This document shows positions 23,527 to 32,636 of a stretch of 64,000 nucleotides of DNA, piece after piece. Source of the stretch: Candidatus Poribacteria bacterium (GTDB lineage: Bacteria; Poribacteria; WGA-4E; WGA-3G); contig JAPPBX010000102.1 of assembly GCA_026702755.1 (NCBI GenBank), forward strand, positions 1-64,000. The letters are read 5' to 3'. The position numbers were made by a program, and so were the translations under genes. Positions within the stretch are counted from its first letter, which is position 1; every line of letters starts with the position of its first letter. Under the pieces are notes generated by a model. That model made no database searches. It saw only the letters and a program-made list of their open reading frames with translations, and had not been told where the DNA came from.

Positions 23527-26500
23527 ATGACAAACGGTTTCGTCTTTTTGGTAGTGTTAATAGTCCTCTTGTTCGGGGCATCAAGTGCTATTTGGGCGCA
23601 GTTAGGTACAGTACTATCCCGTGATTTTGTTCGCATCACAGGCACTGAAGACCTGGATTTTTCAAAAGGGTTGACTGCCCGTGTGACAGCAAACCCGGCA
23701 GCGGGATTTTCCTTTCCTTATTATCTGTTTGTTCCACAAGAAATAGATTTCGGCAAACCCGTTCATTTGCTGGTAGAACCGTGTAATACCGGAACGACCA
23801 GTGACGACTTTGAATCCCACGATAGCAAGGCAAAGTCCTTAGCGTTAAAAAGATCCTCCCACGCCAACAAAATTGCACGTAAGTTAAAAGTTCCGCTGCT
23901 TGTTCCTGTTTTCCCGCGACCAGGTGGAGAGCGGTGGCGAATCTATACACACGCCTTGGATAGAGACACCTTATTGTTTAAAGAGGGAGACCTGAGAAGA
24001 ATAGACGAGCAACTTATCAAAATGATAGCGCACGCGCAACAACTCCTGCGGCACAACAACGTAAAGGTAAATGAGCAGGTCTTCATGAACGGATTTTCGG
24101 CTTCTGGAACATTTACGAATCGGTTTGCGATTTTACACCCAACACTTGTTCGTGCTGTAGCGACTGGTGGAGTCAACTGCATTCCAACCTTTCCAACGGA
24201 TCAATGGAACGGGACCACAATGCGTTACCCTGTTGGAATTGCTGACATAAAAGAGATCGCTGGTATTGATTTTGACGAAGCGGCATATAAACGTGTTTCC
24301 CAGTACATTTATATGGGTGCCTTGGATAACAACGATACCGTTCCTTACCGAGATGGCTATGATGAAGTGGATGCCGAGTTAGTCAAAAGCCTCATTGGCG
24401 CGAAAATGATGCCGGATCGGTGGGAGATGAGTCAGTCAATATACAAGGCACTTGAGATTCCTGCCCAATTTGTCACGTATGAGAATACTCGACATGAAAT
24501 CAGGCGGGAAATAATTGATGATGTCGTCGCGTTTTTCAAGGCGAATTCGGGTACCGATATAGTTGAAATTAACCCGTATCAATATTCAGATGAACGCACC
24601 ATCGTTCTGAGTGCCAGTGCTGCTACCGAAAGCGGAGAACATTTGGCGGATGGCACTGTTACGCTCAGGGAAACCGATACGGTTTTGACATCCGCAACTT
24701 ATGGAACCCGTGGGATGGGTAAAAACGATCCATCGCCGAGGTACATGTTAATAAGTTATCTTGTGCACCATCCAACAGACCTGTTTAGATTTCCCCTGAT
24801 TGTCGGAGATACTTGGACACAGGAAGGGGATTGGGAAGCACAAATAGAGATAACCTTAGAGGGGCATGAAGCGGTGGAGGTCTCCGCAGACATTTTCACG
24901 ATATGCCTGAAACATAAAACCGTCTTCACTGGTACTGATACCGGTTCTGAACTTAAGAATTCGCTTGTGAACGGTACACGTTATTTGTGGTTCGCCAAGG
25001 GTGTTGGACTCGTGAAAATGCGCTATGAACATGCCAACGGTGTTGTAACGGAAGCCGAGCTGCTTGAATACGACGTTCCAGTCAAAGGGGAAGAATACCT
25101 TCCCTTGCAGATTGGCAACACGTGGACATATAGATGGCAAAATAGTTATCGGGACGAGGCGGTTATTGAGAAATGGCAAGTCGCCGACTTTTTTAGATAC
25201 GACGGGGCCGATGTGGCGCAACAAGGGACAACACCGCCAAAAGTTGTAAAGACTATTCCGGACGTATCTAAAAAAGTTTCTACGGATCTAAAAGAGATAC
25301 GGGTCGTCTTCAGCGAGAGGATGCAGGGAATGGATGTCGGGTTTGCTGGGGTTCCAGTCGGCGATATCCAGTGGGAAGATGACAATACAACCCTCGTTAT
25401 TTCGTTTAATCAACGTCTATCACCTTCAAAAATTTACCGGCTTATATTGGGACGCAATGAAGGTTACAGGGATATGACTGGAGTTCCGCTGGAAGAGTAT
25501 ATCCTAACATTTACAACGGAAGGCACCGATCCAGTTACGCCTACTTTTGTGGATATGATACCTATTCATGTAACAGGTATTGAAGAATTAAACCTCTCGA
25601 ATGAATCGCTTTATCGCATTTCAGCCGACCTCACAGAAGGGTTTGCTTTTCCGTATTATCTGTTTGTTCCACAAGGAATGGATTCCAGCAAACCGGTTCA
25701 TCTACTGATAGAGCCTTGCAACACCGGAACAGTTAGCGACAATTTTAAAATCCACGATAAGAATGTGAAAGGATTAGCAGAGGCATCTCATGCGACTGAC
25801 ATCGCAAGGAAACTGAAAGTACCACTGCTTGTGCCTGTTTTTCCGAGACCCGGCGGCGATCGGACGCATATCTACACGCATGCTTTAGATAGAGATACCC
25901 TCCTGATTGAAGAAGGTGGGCTTAGGCGGATCGACTTGCAACTCATCAAAATGATAAACCATGCACAGCAACTTCTGCGATACAACGACCTAAAGGTAAA
26001 TGATCAGGTCTTCATGAATGGATTTTCGGCTTCTGGGACGTTTACAAATCGGTTTACGATTTTACACCCGACGGTGGTCCGTGCGGTCGCGACGGGTGGC
26101 ATCAACTGTATTCCGACCTTCCCAACGGATCGCTGGGACGGGACCACGATGCGTTACCCAGTTGGGATCTCGGATGTGAAGGAAATCGCTGGTATTGAAT
26201 TTGACGAGATGGCGTATAAGAAGGTTTCCCAGTATATTTACATGGGCGCGCTTGACGATAATGACACCGTTCCCTTCCGAGATGCTTATGATGAGGTGGA
26301 TGCTGAGTTAGTCAAAAGCCTCATTGGGGCGAAAATGATGCCGGATCGGTGGGAGATGAGTCAGTTGATATACAAGGCACTTGGGGTTCCTGCCCAATTT
26401 GTTACTTATGAGGATACCCGGCATGAAATCAAAAGTGAAATGATTGATGATATTGTCGCCTTTTTCAAGGCGAACGCTGCGGATGAAATTGTTGAAATCG

Positions 26501-26529
26501 TTCCGCATCAATATCCGATTGGAGAGTGA
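23527..26529 (+). CDS. exported protein with duplicated alpha/beta hydrolase flanking the M61-family beta module
   Basis: Start chosen at MTNGFVFLVV (AGGAG upstream), giving 1000 residues with a signal peptide ending SAIWAQ. Residues about 45-345 and 690-985 are two near-identical alpha/beta-hydrolase (esterase/PHB-depolymerase-like) domains. Each has the nucleophile elbow GFSASG (Ser191 and Ser834), NDTVP with a candidate Asp, and TRHEI with a candidate His. Between them lies the beta-rich module of the M61-like paralogues (NGTRYLWFAKGVGLVKMRYE). An SbsA/Big_5-type Ig domain follows at about 568-665 (IRVVFSERM, TTLVISFNQRL). The M61 and PDZ parts are missing. Promoter P3 lies upstream and the LamG-like gene overlaps its stop. 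Confidence 0.82.
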   Translation: MTNGFVFLVVLIVLLFGASSAIWAQLGTVLSRDFVRITGTEDLDFSKGLTARVTANPAAGFSFPYYLFVPQEIDFGKPVHLLVEPCNTGTTSDDFESHDSKAKSLALKRSSHANKIARKLKVPLLVPVFPRPGGERWRIYTHALDRDTLLFKEGDLRRIDEQLIKMIAHAQQLLRHNNVKVNEQVFMNGFSASGTFTNRFAILHPTLVRAVATGGVNCIPTFPTDQWNGTTMRYPVGIADIKEIAGIDFDEAAYKRVSQYIYMGALDNNDTVPYRDGYDEVDAELVKSLIGAKMMPDRWEMSQSIYKALEIPAQFVTYENTRHEIRREIIDDVVAFFKANSGTDIVEINPYQYSDERTIVLSASAATESGEHLADGTVTLRETDTVLTSATYGTRGMGKNDPSPRYMLISYLVHHPTDLFRFPLIVGDTWTQEGDWEAQIEITLEGHEAVEVSADIFTICLKHKTVFTGTDTGSELKNSLVNGTRYLWFAKGVGLVKMRYEHANGVVTEAELLEYDVPVKGEEYLPLQIGNTWTYRWQNSYRDEAVIEKWQVADFFRYDGADVAQQGTTPPKVVKTIPDVSKKVSTDLKEIRVVFSERMQGMDVGFAGVPVGDIQWEDDNTTLVISFNQRLSPSKIYRLILGRNEGYRDMTGVPLEEYILTFTTEGTDPVTPTFVDMIPIHVTGIEELNLSNESLYRISADLTEGFAFPYYLFVPQGMDSSKPVHLLIEPCNTGTVSDNFKIHDKNVKGLAEASHATDIARKLKVPLLVPVFPRPGGDRTHIYTHALDRDTLLIEEGGLRRIDLQLIKMINHAQQLLRYNDLKVNDQVFMNGFSASGTFTNRFTILHPTVVRAVATGGINCIPTFPTDRWDGTTMRYPVGISDVKEIAGIEFDEMAYKKVSQYIYMGALDDNDTVPFRDAYDEVDAELVKSLIGAKMMPDRWEMSQLIYKALGVPAQFVTYEDTRHEIKSEMIDDIVAFFKANAADEIVEIVPHQYPIGE

Positions 26530-26531
26530 AA

Positions 26532-27338
26532 ATGAAAGGGATACTATTTCCTTTGGTTCTTGGGCTATTGGTAGTGGACTTCGTCTCTGCTGGGTTGGAT
26601 GAGGACCTTGTTGTTTATTTTACCTTTGACAGTGTGGAAGGCAAGAAGATTCTTGATGCCTCCAGTAACGATCTCCATGCCGATGTCATCGCAAATACCG
26701 ATTTTGTCAAAGGTCGATATGGAGATGCCATTCATATTGCCCGTGATGCCCAAAGAACAGATTGCATCAATGTTTCTTCTGATTCTATACTAAAAATCGA
26801 AAGTAAGATAACCATGATGGCGTGGGTGTACCATGAAGATTGGAACGAAGCTTCGGGCCAGTGGTTTGATAAAGGCTCTCATGTCCAACCTTTTGGCTAT
26901 GGCATGGGAGTATTCAAGGATATTGAGGGTTTTGGTTTCAAAGGTTTTGAAAAACAGATTGGGTTATTCCTTGGCGGCGAAGGCACATGGAAATTCTTTA
27001 CTGATAACCCGATAGCGGATAAAGGTTGGCATCACATCGCTGGCACCTACGATGGTGAGTTTGCGAAAATCTATCTGGATGGCGAGCTCATCTCTGAAGA
27101 TGAAAGTATATTTAAGCTCGTCACTGCTAATGATATGGACATGCGTATTGGTTGTGTCAAAGACCGTCCGCAATTCAACTTCAGAAACGGTTCTATTGAC
27201 GAAGTGGGTGTCTGGCGACGTGCGCTCTCTCAGGCTGAAATTAAGGAGGCGATGAAGGATTTTCTCGCGGTTTCATCGAAAGATAAGGTCGCCACCACTT
27301 GGGGAGATATTAAGCATAGGGCAATTACTGACGAATAG
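26532..27338 (+). CDS. secreted LamG/concanavalin-like domain protein
   Basis: Start at the ATG 26532, with GGAG about 8 nt upstream; a GTG at 26526 overlaps the previous stop and is less likely. The 268-residue product has a signal peptide (MKGILFPLVLGLLVVDFVSA). The rest is a single LamG-like jelly-roll. Marks are LVVYFTFDS, DASSNDLHADV, TMMAWVYHEDW, WHHIAGTYDGEFAKIYLDGE and GSIDEVGVWRRALSQAEIKE. Such domains bind carbohydrates or protein ligands outside the cell. It is translationally coupled to the hydrolase gene. Confidence 0.88.
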   Translation: MKGILFPLVLGLLVVDFVSAGLDEDLVVYFTFDSVEGKKILDASSNDLHADVIANTDFVKGRYGDAIHIARDAQRTDCINVSSDSILKIESKITMMAWVYHEDWNEASGQWFDKGSHVQPFGYGMGVFKDIEGFGFKGFEKQIGLFLGGEGTWKFFTDNPIADKGWHHIAGTYDGEFAKIYLDGELISEDESIFKLVTANDMDMRIGCVKDRPQFNFRNGSIDEVGVWRRALSQAEIKEAMKDFLAVSSKDKVATTWGDIKHRAITDE

Positions 27339-27478
27339 GTATCGGTTCCCCAAGGGATATAGTACAATCTGAACATAAATTGAGGTTGTAAGGGTTGCGT
27401 CTCTATACAAAATTATCGGAGGAAATTGCCCACGTATTAAAAACCAACACAAAAAATCTTTCAAAAGGAGAAATAATC

Positions 27479-28738
27479 ATGAGATTTCCAAACTTCAGAC
27501 ACCCGCTTGTGGCTCTCGTTGGGATTTTAGTACTTTTGCTTGTTGCACCATTGCTTAGTAGGGGCGAGGTAACCTCGCCCCTACAAGAGGACGCGAGTAC
27601 CCTCTCAGGGCGCGTTGTCGGTATGGCGGGGAATCCCGTTTCCGAGCTTACGTTGGGAATTCAACCGATTGATATTATTGATGGAAAGATGTGGCAGATA
27701 CCCACACCGATGCAACAATCTCGGACCAATTCAATCGGTAGTTTCCGCATCGGCAGCATCGTTCCGGGGCACGCGAAATTGGTGGTGGTTCCAAAGTCAG
27801 GAACCATTGAACCCGATACGGAAATTCGCTCCATCGACATTGGCGGCTTGAGTTTCTTACCAATTGACATGCCAAATTTCCAGATATCGCATGAGCAGCG
27901 TATTAGGTTCCTTTCTACTTTTGAAGTCGAACCGAAGAAAGTGTCAACTGTGGGTGGTATCCCACTTTACATCAAGTCGGGGGTGGATATTAAAGACATA
28001 ACAGTAACCGTGCAACCTCGAATGCACATCCGTTGTCGGGTCCTTTTGGCGGATGGCACACCCTTAACCGACGCAACCGTAAAACTTCACCTAAGCTATC
28101 GGAGTTTAGATGATGTGATGAGCGGGAGTTTCAGCAGGAGTCCAACCTATACAGATTCGGGTGGCTACATTGTGATGTATGTGAATTTGCCAGCGTTTTG
28201 CACAGTGTCTGTAGAATATCAAGGAGACACGGCAACAGCGGAAACGTTTAAGATCGCAGAGGGGCAACGCCGTCATGATTTGGTTTTCCGGTTGAGCGAG
28301 GCTTCAGTTCCGCCTGTCCCGAAGATGCCGATGCCGAACCCAATGGAAGCGTGGGTCGTGAATCCTGCCAATGGGCACGCCTATAAAAAGATTCGGTGTA
28401 AAAGTTGGGAGGATGCCCACACTACGGCGGCTGCCGAAAGAGCACACTTGGTGTCGATTAACGACGAAGCAGAGCAGAAGTGGCTTGTGGAAACATTCGG
28501 GGAAGAACCGTTTTTAATCGGGTTGACTCAGCTGGCAAATCAAACCGAATGGCAGTGGACGAGTGGTGAACCGGTTACGTACACGAACTGGGCACTTCAG
28601 GAATCGAAAATGGATCAAGGTGCGCTTGTGTTTGTGGATATGATAAATGGAAAATGGCATATCGGGACATCTGAGAGTTTACAACGTATCGGCATTGCGC
28701 TCCTCGAAAAAGAGGACGGCAATGCTGAAGTAAAGTAG
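27479..28738 (+). CDS. secreted protein with C-terminal C-type-lectin-like domain
   Basis: Start at the ATG 27479 (AAAAGGAG 9 nt before), giving 419 residues. A signal peptide (core LVALVGILVLLLVAPLL) is followed directly by RGEVTSPLQ, which is encoded by a palindromic repeat of the intergenic type. Two carboxypeptidase-regulatory-like beta domains seem to follow (LSGRVVGMAGNPVSELTLGI; IRCRVLLADGTPLTDATVKL). The last 115 residues are a C-type-lectin-like fold: EDAHTTAAAERAHLVSINDE, TEWQWTSGEPVTYTNW and ALVFVD. The usual disulfide cysteines are not evident. The role is probably surface ligand binding. Confidence 0.82.
   Translation: MRFPNFRHPLVALVGILVLLLVAPLLSRGEVTSPLQEDASTLSGRVVGMAGNPVSELTLGIQPIDIIDGKMWQIPTPMQQSRTNSIGSFRIGSIVPGHAKLVVVPKSGTIEPDTEIRSIDIGGLSFLPIDMPNFQISHEQRIRFLSTFEVEPKKVSTVGGIPLYIKSGVDIKDITVTVQPRMHIRCRVLLADGTPLTDATVKLHLSYRSLDDVMSGSFSRSPTYTDSGGYIVMYVNLPAFCTVSVEYQGDTATAETFKIAEGQRRHDLVFRLSEASVPPVPKMPMPNPMEAWVVNPANGHAYKKIRCKSWEDAHTTAAAERAHLVSINDEAEQKWLVETFGEEPFLIGLTQLANQTEWQWTSGEPVTYTNWALQESKMDQGALVFVDMINGKWHIGTSESLQRIGIALLEKEDGNAEVK
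27558..27584. repeat. palindromic repeat inside a coding sequence
   Basis: A near-perfect 27-nt palindrome (arms GTAGGGGCGAGGT/ACCTCGCCCCTAC) lies in frame just after the signal peptide of the lectin-domain protein and encodes SRGEVTSPL. The same palindrome is intergenic at 32387-32413 and, shortened, at 29070-29093. Confidence 0.85.
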
Positions 28739-28820
28739 TCGACGGTCGTCAGCAGTCAGCCCTCAGTAAGATCGGTCTGTGGCAGAAAGCAGGACGCAAC
28801 CGCAGCTACTCTATTATAAT

Positions 28821-28943
28821 TAGGACTTACGCAAATTGAACAGACAAAATATGTTTTTTGCTGAAAAAGTTGTTATTTCGGTGTCTTTAACCCCCTAAAT
28901 CCCCCTTATCAGGGGGACTTTAAGAGGAAGCGCGTAAGTCCTA
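28821..28943. mobile_element. MITE-like family A, copy 2 (123 bp)
   Basis: TAGGACTTACGC (28821) and GCGTAAGTCCTA (28932-28943) are perfect inverted repeats. The interior contains a hairpin, CCCCCTTATCAGGGGG (about 28902-28917), and no ORF. It abuts a family-B element on its right. Confidence 0.8.
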
Positions 28944-29060
28944 ATAATAAAACCCGTAATTACCTATATACCAACACAAGGGCGAGGTTGCAAACCTCGC
29001 CAGCGGCGGTGGGGTTTTTGTTCACTGAGGAACTGTAAACATATTTTCAGATTTTACTAT
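28944..29060. mobile_element. MITE-like family B, most complete copy (117 bp)
   Basis: The left end ATAATAAAACCCG and right end CAGATTTTACTAT are imperfect inverted complements. Inside are ACCTATATACCAACACAAG, a GCGAGGTT-GCA-AACCTCGC palindrome, CAGCGGCGGTGGGG and CTGTAAACATATTTT. Other copies or pieces are at 8781-8847, 60716-60812 and 49149-49587. Confidence 0.7.
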
Positions 29061-29069
29061 GACACATAT

Positions 29070-29093
29070 CGGGCGAGGTGACCTCGCCCCTAC
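29070..29093. repeat. GGGCGAGGT/ACCTCGCCC palindrome
   Basis: GGGCGAGGT-G-ACCTCGCCCCTAC, a short member of the palindrome family, lies 40 nt before the permease gene at 29131. Confidence 0.7.
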
Positions 29094-29130
29094 GACAACT
29101 AACAACTGATAACCATTCAGAGGTAAGTTT

Positions 29131-30669
29131 ATGGCTATGCTTTGGTTGATTATCCAACGAGAATTCGTTTCAAATGTGTTAACATCCCGATTTATGATTG
29201 GGTTTATCGTGTGTGTGCTTTCAACGGCTGTCGCGGTTTTCGTCCAGGTGGATGATCACGAAAAGCGTTTGGTGGGATATAACACGGCTGTCCGGGAATC
29301 TCAGGCGGAGGTGCAGAATTGGAAACTCTACACGGATATTAGCGCGAAGGTGCACAGAAAACCGAATCCGCTCGGCATTTTTAACATCGGGATGGAAACC
29401 TCTGGTGTAAATACGGTCGTTGTTGAGCCTGACAAACCGATTTGGACACGGGATAGCCGTTCCCCCGGTTGGGGCGAAACGACTCAGAAAATGGGAGCAG
29501 ACAACCCTTTTCTCGCAATGTTTCTCTCCGTTGATGTGGTTTTCATCTTCAAGATCGTACTCAGTGCGTTAGCGATTCTGTTTGCTTACAACACAATTTC
29601 GGGCGAAAGAGAGGATGGCACACTGAAACTCGTGTTATCCAATTCGGTACCGAGGGATACGGTCGTTTTGGGGAAATACCTCGGTGGTATGTTGTCGCTG
29701 TTCCCTATTGTTGTGGTGAGTTTGATTGTGGCACTGTTAATGGCAATCTCTTCACCTGATGTCGCCTTTGATGGAAACGATATTGCACACGTTATCCTGA
29801 TATTCGCTGTTTCGCTGTTGTACGTGTCAACGTGGTATCTTTTAGGACTGCTCTTATCTGTTTGGACGAAGGAAGCAACAACGACATTAATTCTTTCGAT
29901 GTTTCTCTGGGTGATCCTGACGAGTGTTCATGCGAACGTGGCGACATTTGCGGTGACGAAATTTTCGCCACATAAACCGGACTCGGAGGAAAAAGTTTTT
30001 CAACAGACGATTCAACTCTGGAAGGATTTCAGAAAAGAACGCGACGATTACCTGAAAAAAAGGGGGTACGATAGTCCAACGAAGACGGTCTCTTGGCACC
30101 GCGATGAAAAAGGTAGAAGTGGTGGGTCTGCTGGTACTTCCTCTACCTCTGCGGAATGGTTTGTTACAGAGAGTTATCGCATTGGAAATATGAAGTACGC
30201 CGACGTTTCTGTTCTCCAGGAATTTTTAAGTTATCAGGAACCACTTCGGATTGCGTATACGGATAGGGCGGAAGAAATTCTCAGAAAAGCTGCGGACGAC
30301 CGAGAGCGGAACGCAAAGTTCGCAGATTTTCTCTCCCGTATTTCCTTCGCAGATGTGTACCGCTTTGCTGTTGGGGCAATAGCAGGGACCGACCGGGAGA
30401 GTTATAATGACTTTCTTGAGAGTTCCAGGACCCATAAGCGTGAGGTTGTTGAGTATTTGAAAGATAAAAAGGCATTTTCTTCGCGAGCGTGGTTTTCGGA
30501 TGACCAGGGTGCTGCGGATTTGACGGATCTGCCGGTTTATCGACATCAGCGGTTCTCCCTCTCCGAAAGTTTCTCACGCGCTTCTGTGGATATTCTGATC
30601 TTGTTAGCATGGAATATCATTCTGTTTATGTTGGCTTATGTGTCTTTTCTGAGATATGAGATGAGTTGA
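29131..30669 (+). CDS. ABC-2 type transporter permease
   Basis: The 512-residue membrane protein has one N-terminal helix (about 18-38) and an extracytoplasmic segment of about 100 residues. A bundle of five helices follows (about 140-280) with the hallmark GEREDGTLKLVLSNSVPRDTVVLGK. A second soluble loop of about 200 residues follows, then a final helix (about 485-508). This layout fits the NosY/GldF-like ABC-2 permeases with large periplasmic insertions. AGAGG lies upstream. A second permease is encoded 229 nt downstream on the same strand, so the two could form a heterodimer. No ATPase gene is next to them; the nearest is at 37159-37893. Confidence 0.85.
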   Translation: MAMLWLIIQREFVSNVLTSRFMIGFIVCVLSTAVAVFVQVDDHEKRLVGYNTAVRESQAEVQNWKLYTDISAKVHRKPNPLGIFNIGMETSGVNTVVVEPDKPIWTRDSRSPGWGETTQKMGADNPFLAMFLSVDVVFIFKIVLSALAILFAYNTISGEREDGTLKLVLSNSVPRDTVVLGKYLGGMLSLFPIVVVSLIVALLMAISSPDVAFDGNDIAHVILIFAVSLLYVSTWYLLGLLLSVWTKEATTTLILSMFLWVILTSVHANVATFAVTKFSPHKPDSEEKVFQQTIQLWKDFRKERDDYLKKRGYDSPTKTVSWHRDEKGRSGGSAGTSSTSAEWFVTESYRIGNMKYADVSVLQEFLSYQEPLRIAYTDRAEEILRKAADDRERNAKFADFLSRISFADVYRFAVGAIAGTDRESYNDFLESSRTHKREVVEYLKDKKAFSSRAWFSDDQGAADLTDLPVYRHQRFSLSESFSRASVDILILLAWNIILFMLAYVSFLRYEMS

Positions 30670-30898
30670 AAGGAGGGTTATCGGTTTTTAGTTTTCAGTT
30701 TTCAGTTAAGAGGCGTTTTGTAATACCAAATCTAAAAAATAAAGTCGCATTTCAGTGGTTTTGAAACGCATTAAAAGTTTCTGCATGTAAGAGCGCAATG
30801 AATTGCGCAACTACGAACCGGCTTTTCGTTATTGTTACCAGAAACCTCTTGTGACTGATGACTGTTAACTGACTACTATTAACCGACAACTATTAAAA
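30670..30898. other. intergenic repeat-rich DNA between two permease genes
   Basis: It contains CAGTTTTCAGTT-type oligomers (about 30685-30705), a palindrome GCGCAAT-GA-ATTGCGC followed by AACTACGAACC (30793-30820), and ACTGATGACTGTTAACTGAC oligomers (30852-30895). Related oligomers occur at 10553-10590, 28740-28775 and 29093-29115. No ORF or clear promoter is visible. Confidence 0.55.
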
Positions 30899-32383
30899 AT
30901 GATTTTACACATTGCGAAGAAAGAGATTCATCACAATCTCACAACGCTCCGGTTCGCTTTGATGATAATTCTGCTACCCCTTCTGATGATAGCAAACGCG
31001 TTGATATACGGTTATGGTGATGATGGATACATAACACGGGTCAATGCTTACAATAAGCAAATAGAAAAAAAGTTATCTCATGTTGAAACGTATGCCGCCC
31101 AGGGTTTAGGGGAATTGGCGGTGATAGGCCCCGGGGATATGCCGAAACGTCCGAGTCCTCTGAAATTCTCCGCCAATGGGGCTGATGAAGTGATACCGCG
31201 TTATGTCATCATGCAGGAGTACGGATATGCCAGTCGCAGTGATAGGTCTGGTGAGTTTGAAGCTTATGCATGGAAGGGACCCTGGACGTTAAGGTATCCG
31301 TTGAATAGTTTTGATGAAGGAAGTGCAACCCGCGGTATCAAAATTGACTGGGTTTTCATCGGTGTGCTGATGAGTTTTTTCGCCATCTTGTTCACTTTCG
31401 ATGCCGTCGCTGGGGAACGATCGAGCGGCACACTCAGTTTGATGATGTCCAACACGGTCTCGCGCAGCCAAGTGTTGTTGGGAAAATCCGTCGGCGCATT
31501 TCTGACGCTCATGGTGCCACTCGTAATTGGCATCCTGATGAATCTACTACTTATCCAACTTTCTGGGAGTCTTTCCTTTGATTCGGGAACCTCTCTCAGA
31601 ATTCTGGGTATGATAGGACTTTTTGGGTTGCTCATTTCTGCTTTTATTTTCGTCGGCTTGTTTTTTTCAAGTCGCGTCTCAAACGCCATTACAAGCTTGG
31701 TATGGCTCTTACTCACTTGGGTTTTCCTTGCGTTTGTCTTTCCGAATCTACTCGGGATTTTTGTCGGCAACCTGAATCCAATTCCATCGGTTGACGAAGT
31801 CTCATTGCGAAGAGATGCACAATTGAAGCAAATTAGTGAACAATTTCAGCCTTGGGGTGCGTACGGGCCTTGGGACGTGTCCGGCGAACCATCGAGTAAG
31901 TTGAACGAAGCACCCTCCACCGAAAATCCATCAGCGACGCGACAGTGGGCAACATATTTTACAACGCAGAAGGGAATAGAAACAAAAAGTCTTGATGAAC
32001 ATATTGATAAGCAGTTTAGACAGGTGCAGCTCGCCCGCGACCTTACCCAAATCTCACCAATAGCGACTTTCCAGTATGCGATGGAAGGACTTGCAAATAC
32101 GGGTATCGTGAGTTATATGAATTTTGTGAAACAGGCGCGCCGTTATCGGCAGACGTTCATAGACTTCATCAAAACCGAAGATCGGAGTGATCCAGAGAGT
32201 CTCCATATCTATCCTGTGAAGGAGGGATTGTCGCAGAAACCTGTGGATCCGGACGCTGTGCCGGTTTTTGAGGAGCAGATTTTTTATCGGAGTGTGTTAT
32301 CGCAGGTCGGGTTGTTGGTGCTGTTTAATCTGCTGTTCTTTATTGTCGCGCAGGTCTCTTTTTTGATGAGCGAGATTAAGTGA
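30899..32383 (+). CDS. ABC-2 type transporter permease
   Basis: The 494-residue product has the same topology as its upstream neighbour. The N-terminal part is ILHIAKKEIHHNLTTLRFAL followed by a helix. The core signature is TFDAVAGERSSGTLSLMMSN and the final helix is LLVLFNLLFFIVAQVSFL. The segment between helix 1 and the core and the long loop after the core are extracytoplasmic. It probably pairs with the 29131 product. No strong ribosome-binding site is seen before the ATG. The substrate is unknown. Confidence 0.83.
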   Translation: MILHIAKKEIHHNLTTLRFALMIILLPLLMIANALIYGYGDDGYITRVNAYNKQIEKKLSHVETYAAQGLGELAVIGPGDMPKRPSPLKFSANGADEVIPRYVIMQEYGYASRSDRSGEFEAYAWKGPWTLRYPLNSFDEGSATRGIKIDWVFIGVLMSFFAILFTFDAVAGERSSGTLSLMMSNTVSRSQVLLGKSVGAFLTLMVPLVIGILMNLLLIQLSGSLSFDSGTSLRILGMIGLFGLLISAFIFVGLFFSSRVSNAITSLVWLLLTWVFLAFVFPNLLGIFVGNLNPIPSVDEVSLRRDAQLKQISEQFQPWGAYGPWDVSGEPSSKLNEAPSTENPSATRQWATYFTTQKGIETKSLDEHIDKQFRQVQLARDLTQISPIATFQYAMEGLANTGIVSYMNFVKQARRYRQTFIDFIKTEDRSDPESLHIYPVKEGLSQKPVDPDAVPVFEEQIFYRSVLSQVGLLVLFNLLFFIVAQVSFLMSEIK

Positions 32384-32386
32384 TTT

Positions 32387-32636
32387 GTAGGGGCGAGGTA
32401 ACCTCGCCCCTACCGGGTTTGTGTATTTTTGGTGCGGTTAGGAAACCGCACCATAGGTGTCAATTTAAGGATATTTCGTTGTATTTTATAGAAACGTGCC
32501 AACAAATGCCGCCCGTACGGGGCTTTATCTTTTTTTATTCCCATTTCTACACAGATACCATCCCTACGGGATTCAAGAGGTTTTTGAACGCTTCAAAGTT
32601 TCTGTGTAAAACTCGGTTCGGTTAGGAAACCGAACC
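32387..32636. repeat. cluster of three palindromes
   Basis: Arms are GTAGGGGCGAGGT/ACCTCGCCCCTAC (32387-32413), GGTGCGGTT/AACCGCACC (32431-32452) and GGTTCGGTT/AACCGAACC (32615-32636), the last abutting the sigma-gene stop. They lie between two convergent genes, with GTACGGGG and CTACGGGAT words in between. They could act as bidirectional terminators although T-runs are weak. Confidence 0.7.

Noticed and set aside
31264-31770. Minus-strand frame of 168 codons opposite the permease gene
   Set aside because: Shadow of a clear ABC-2 permease gene; its composition mirrors the opposite strand.
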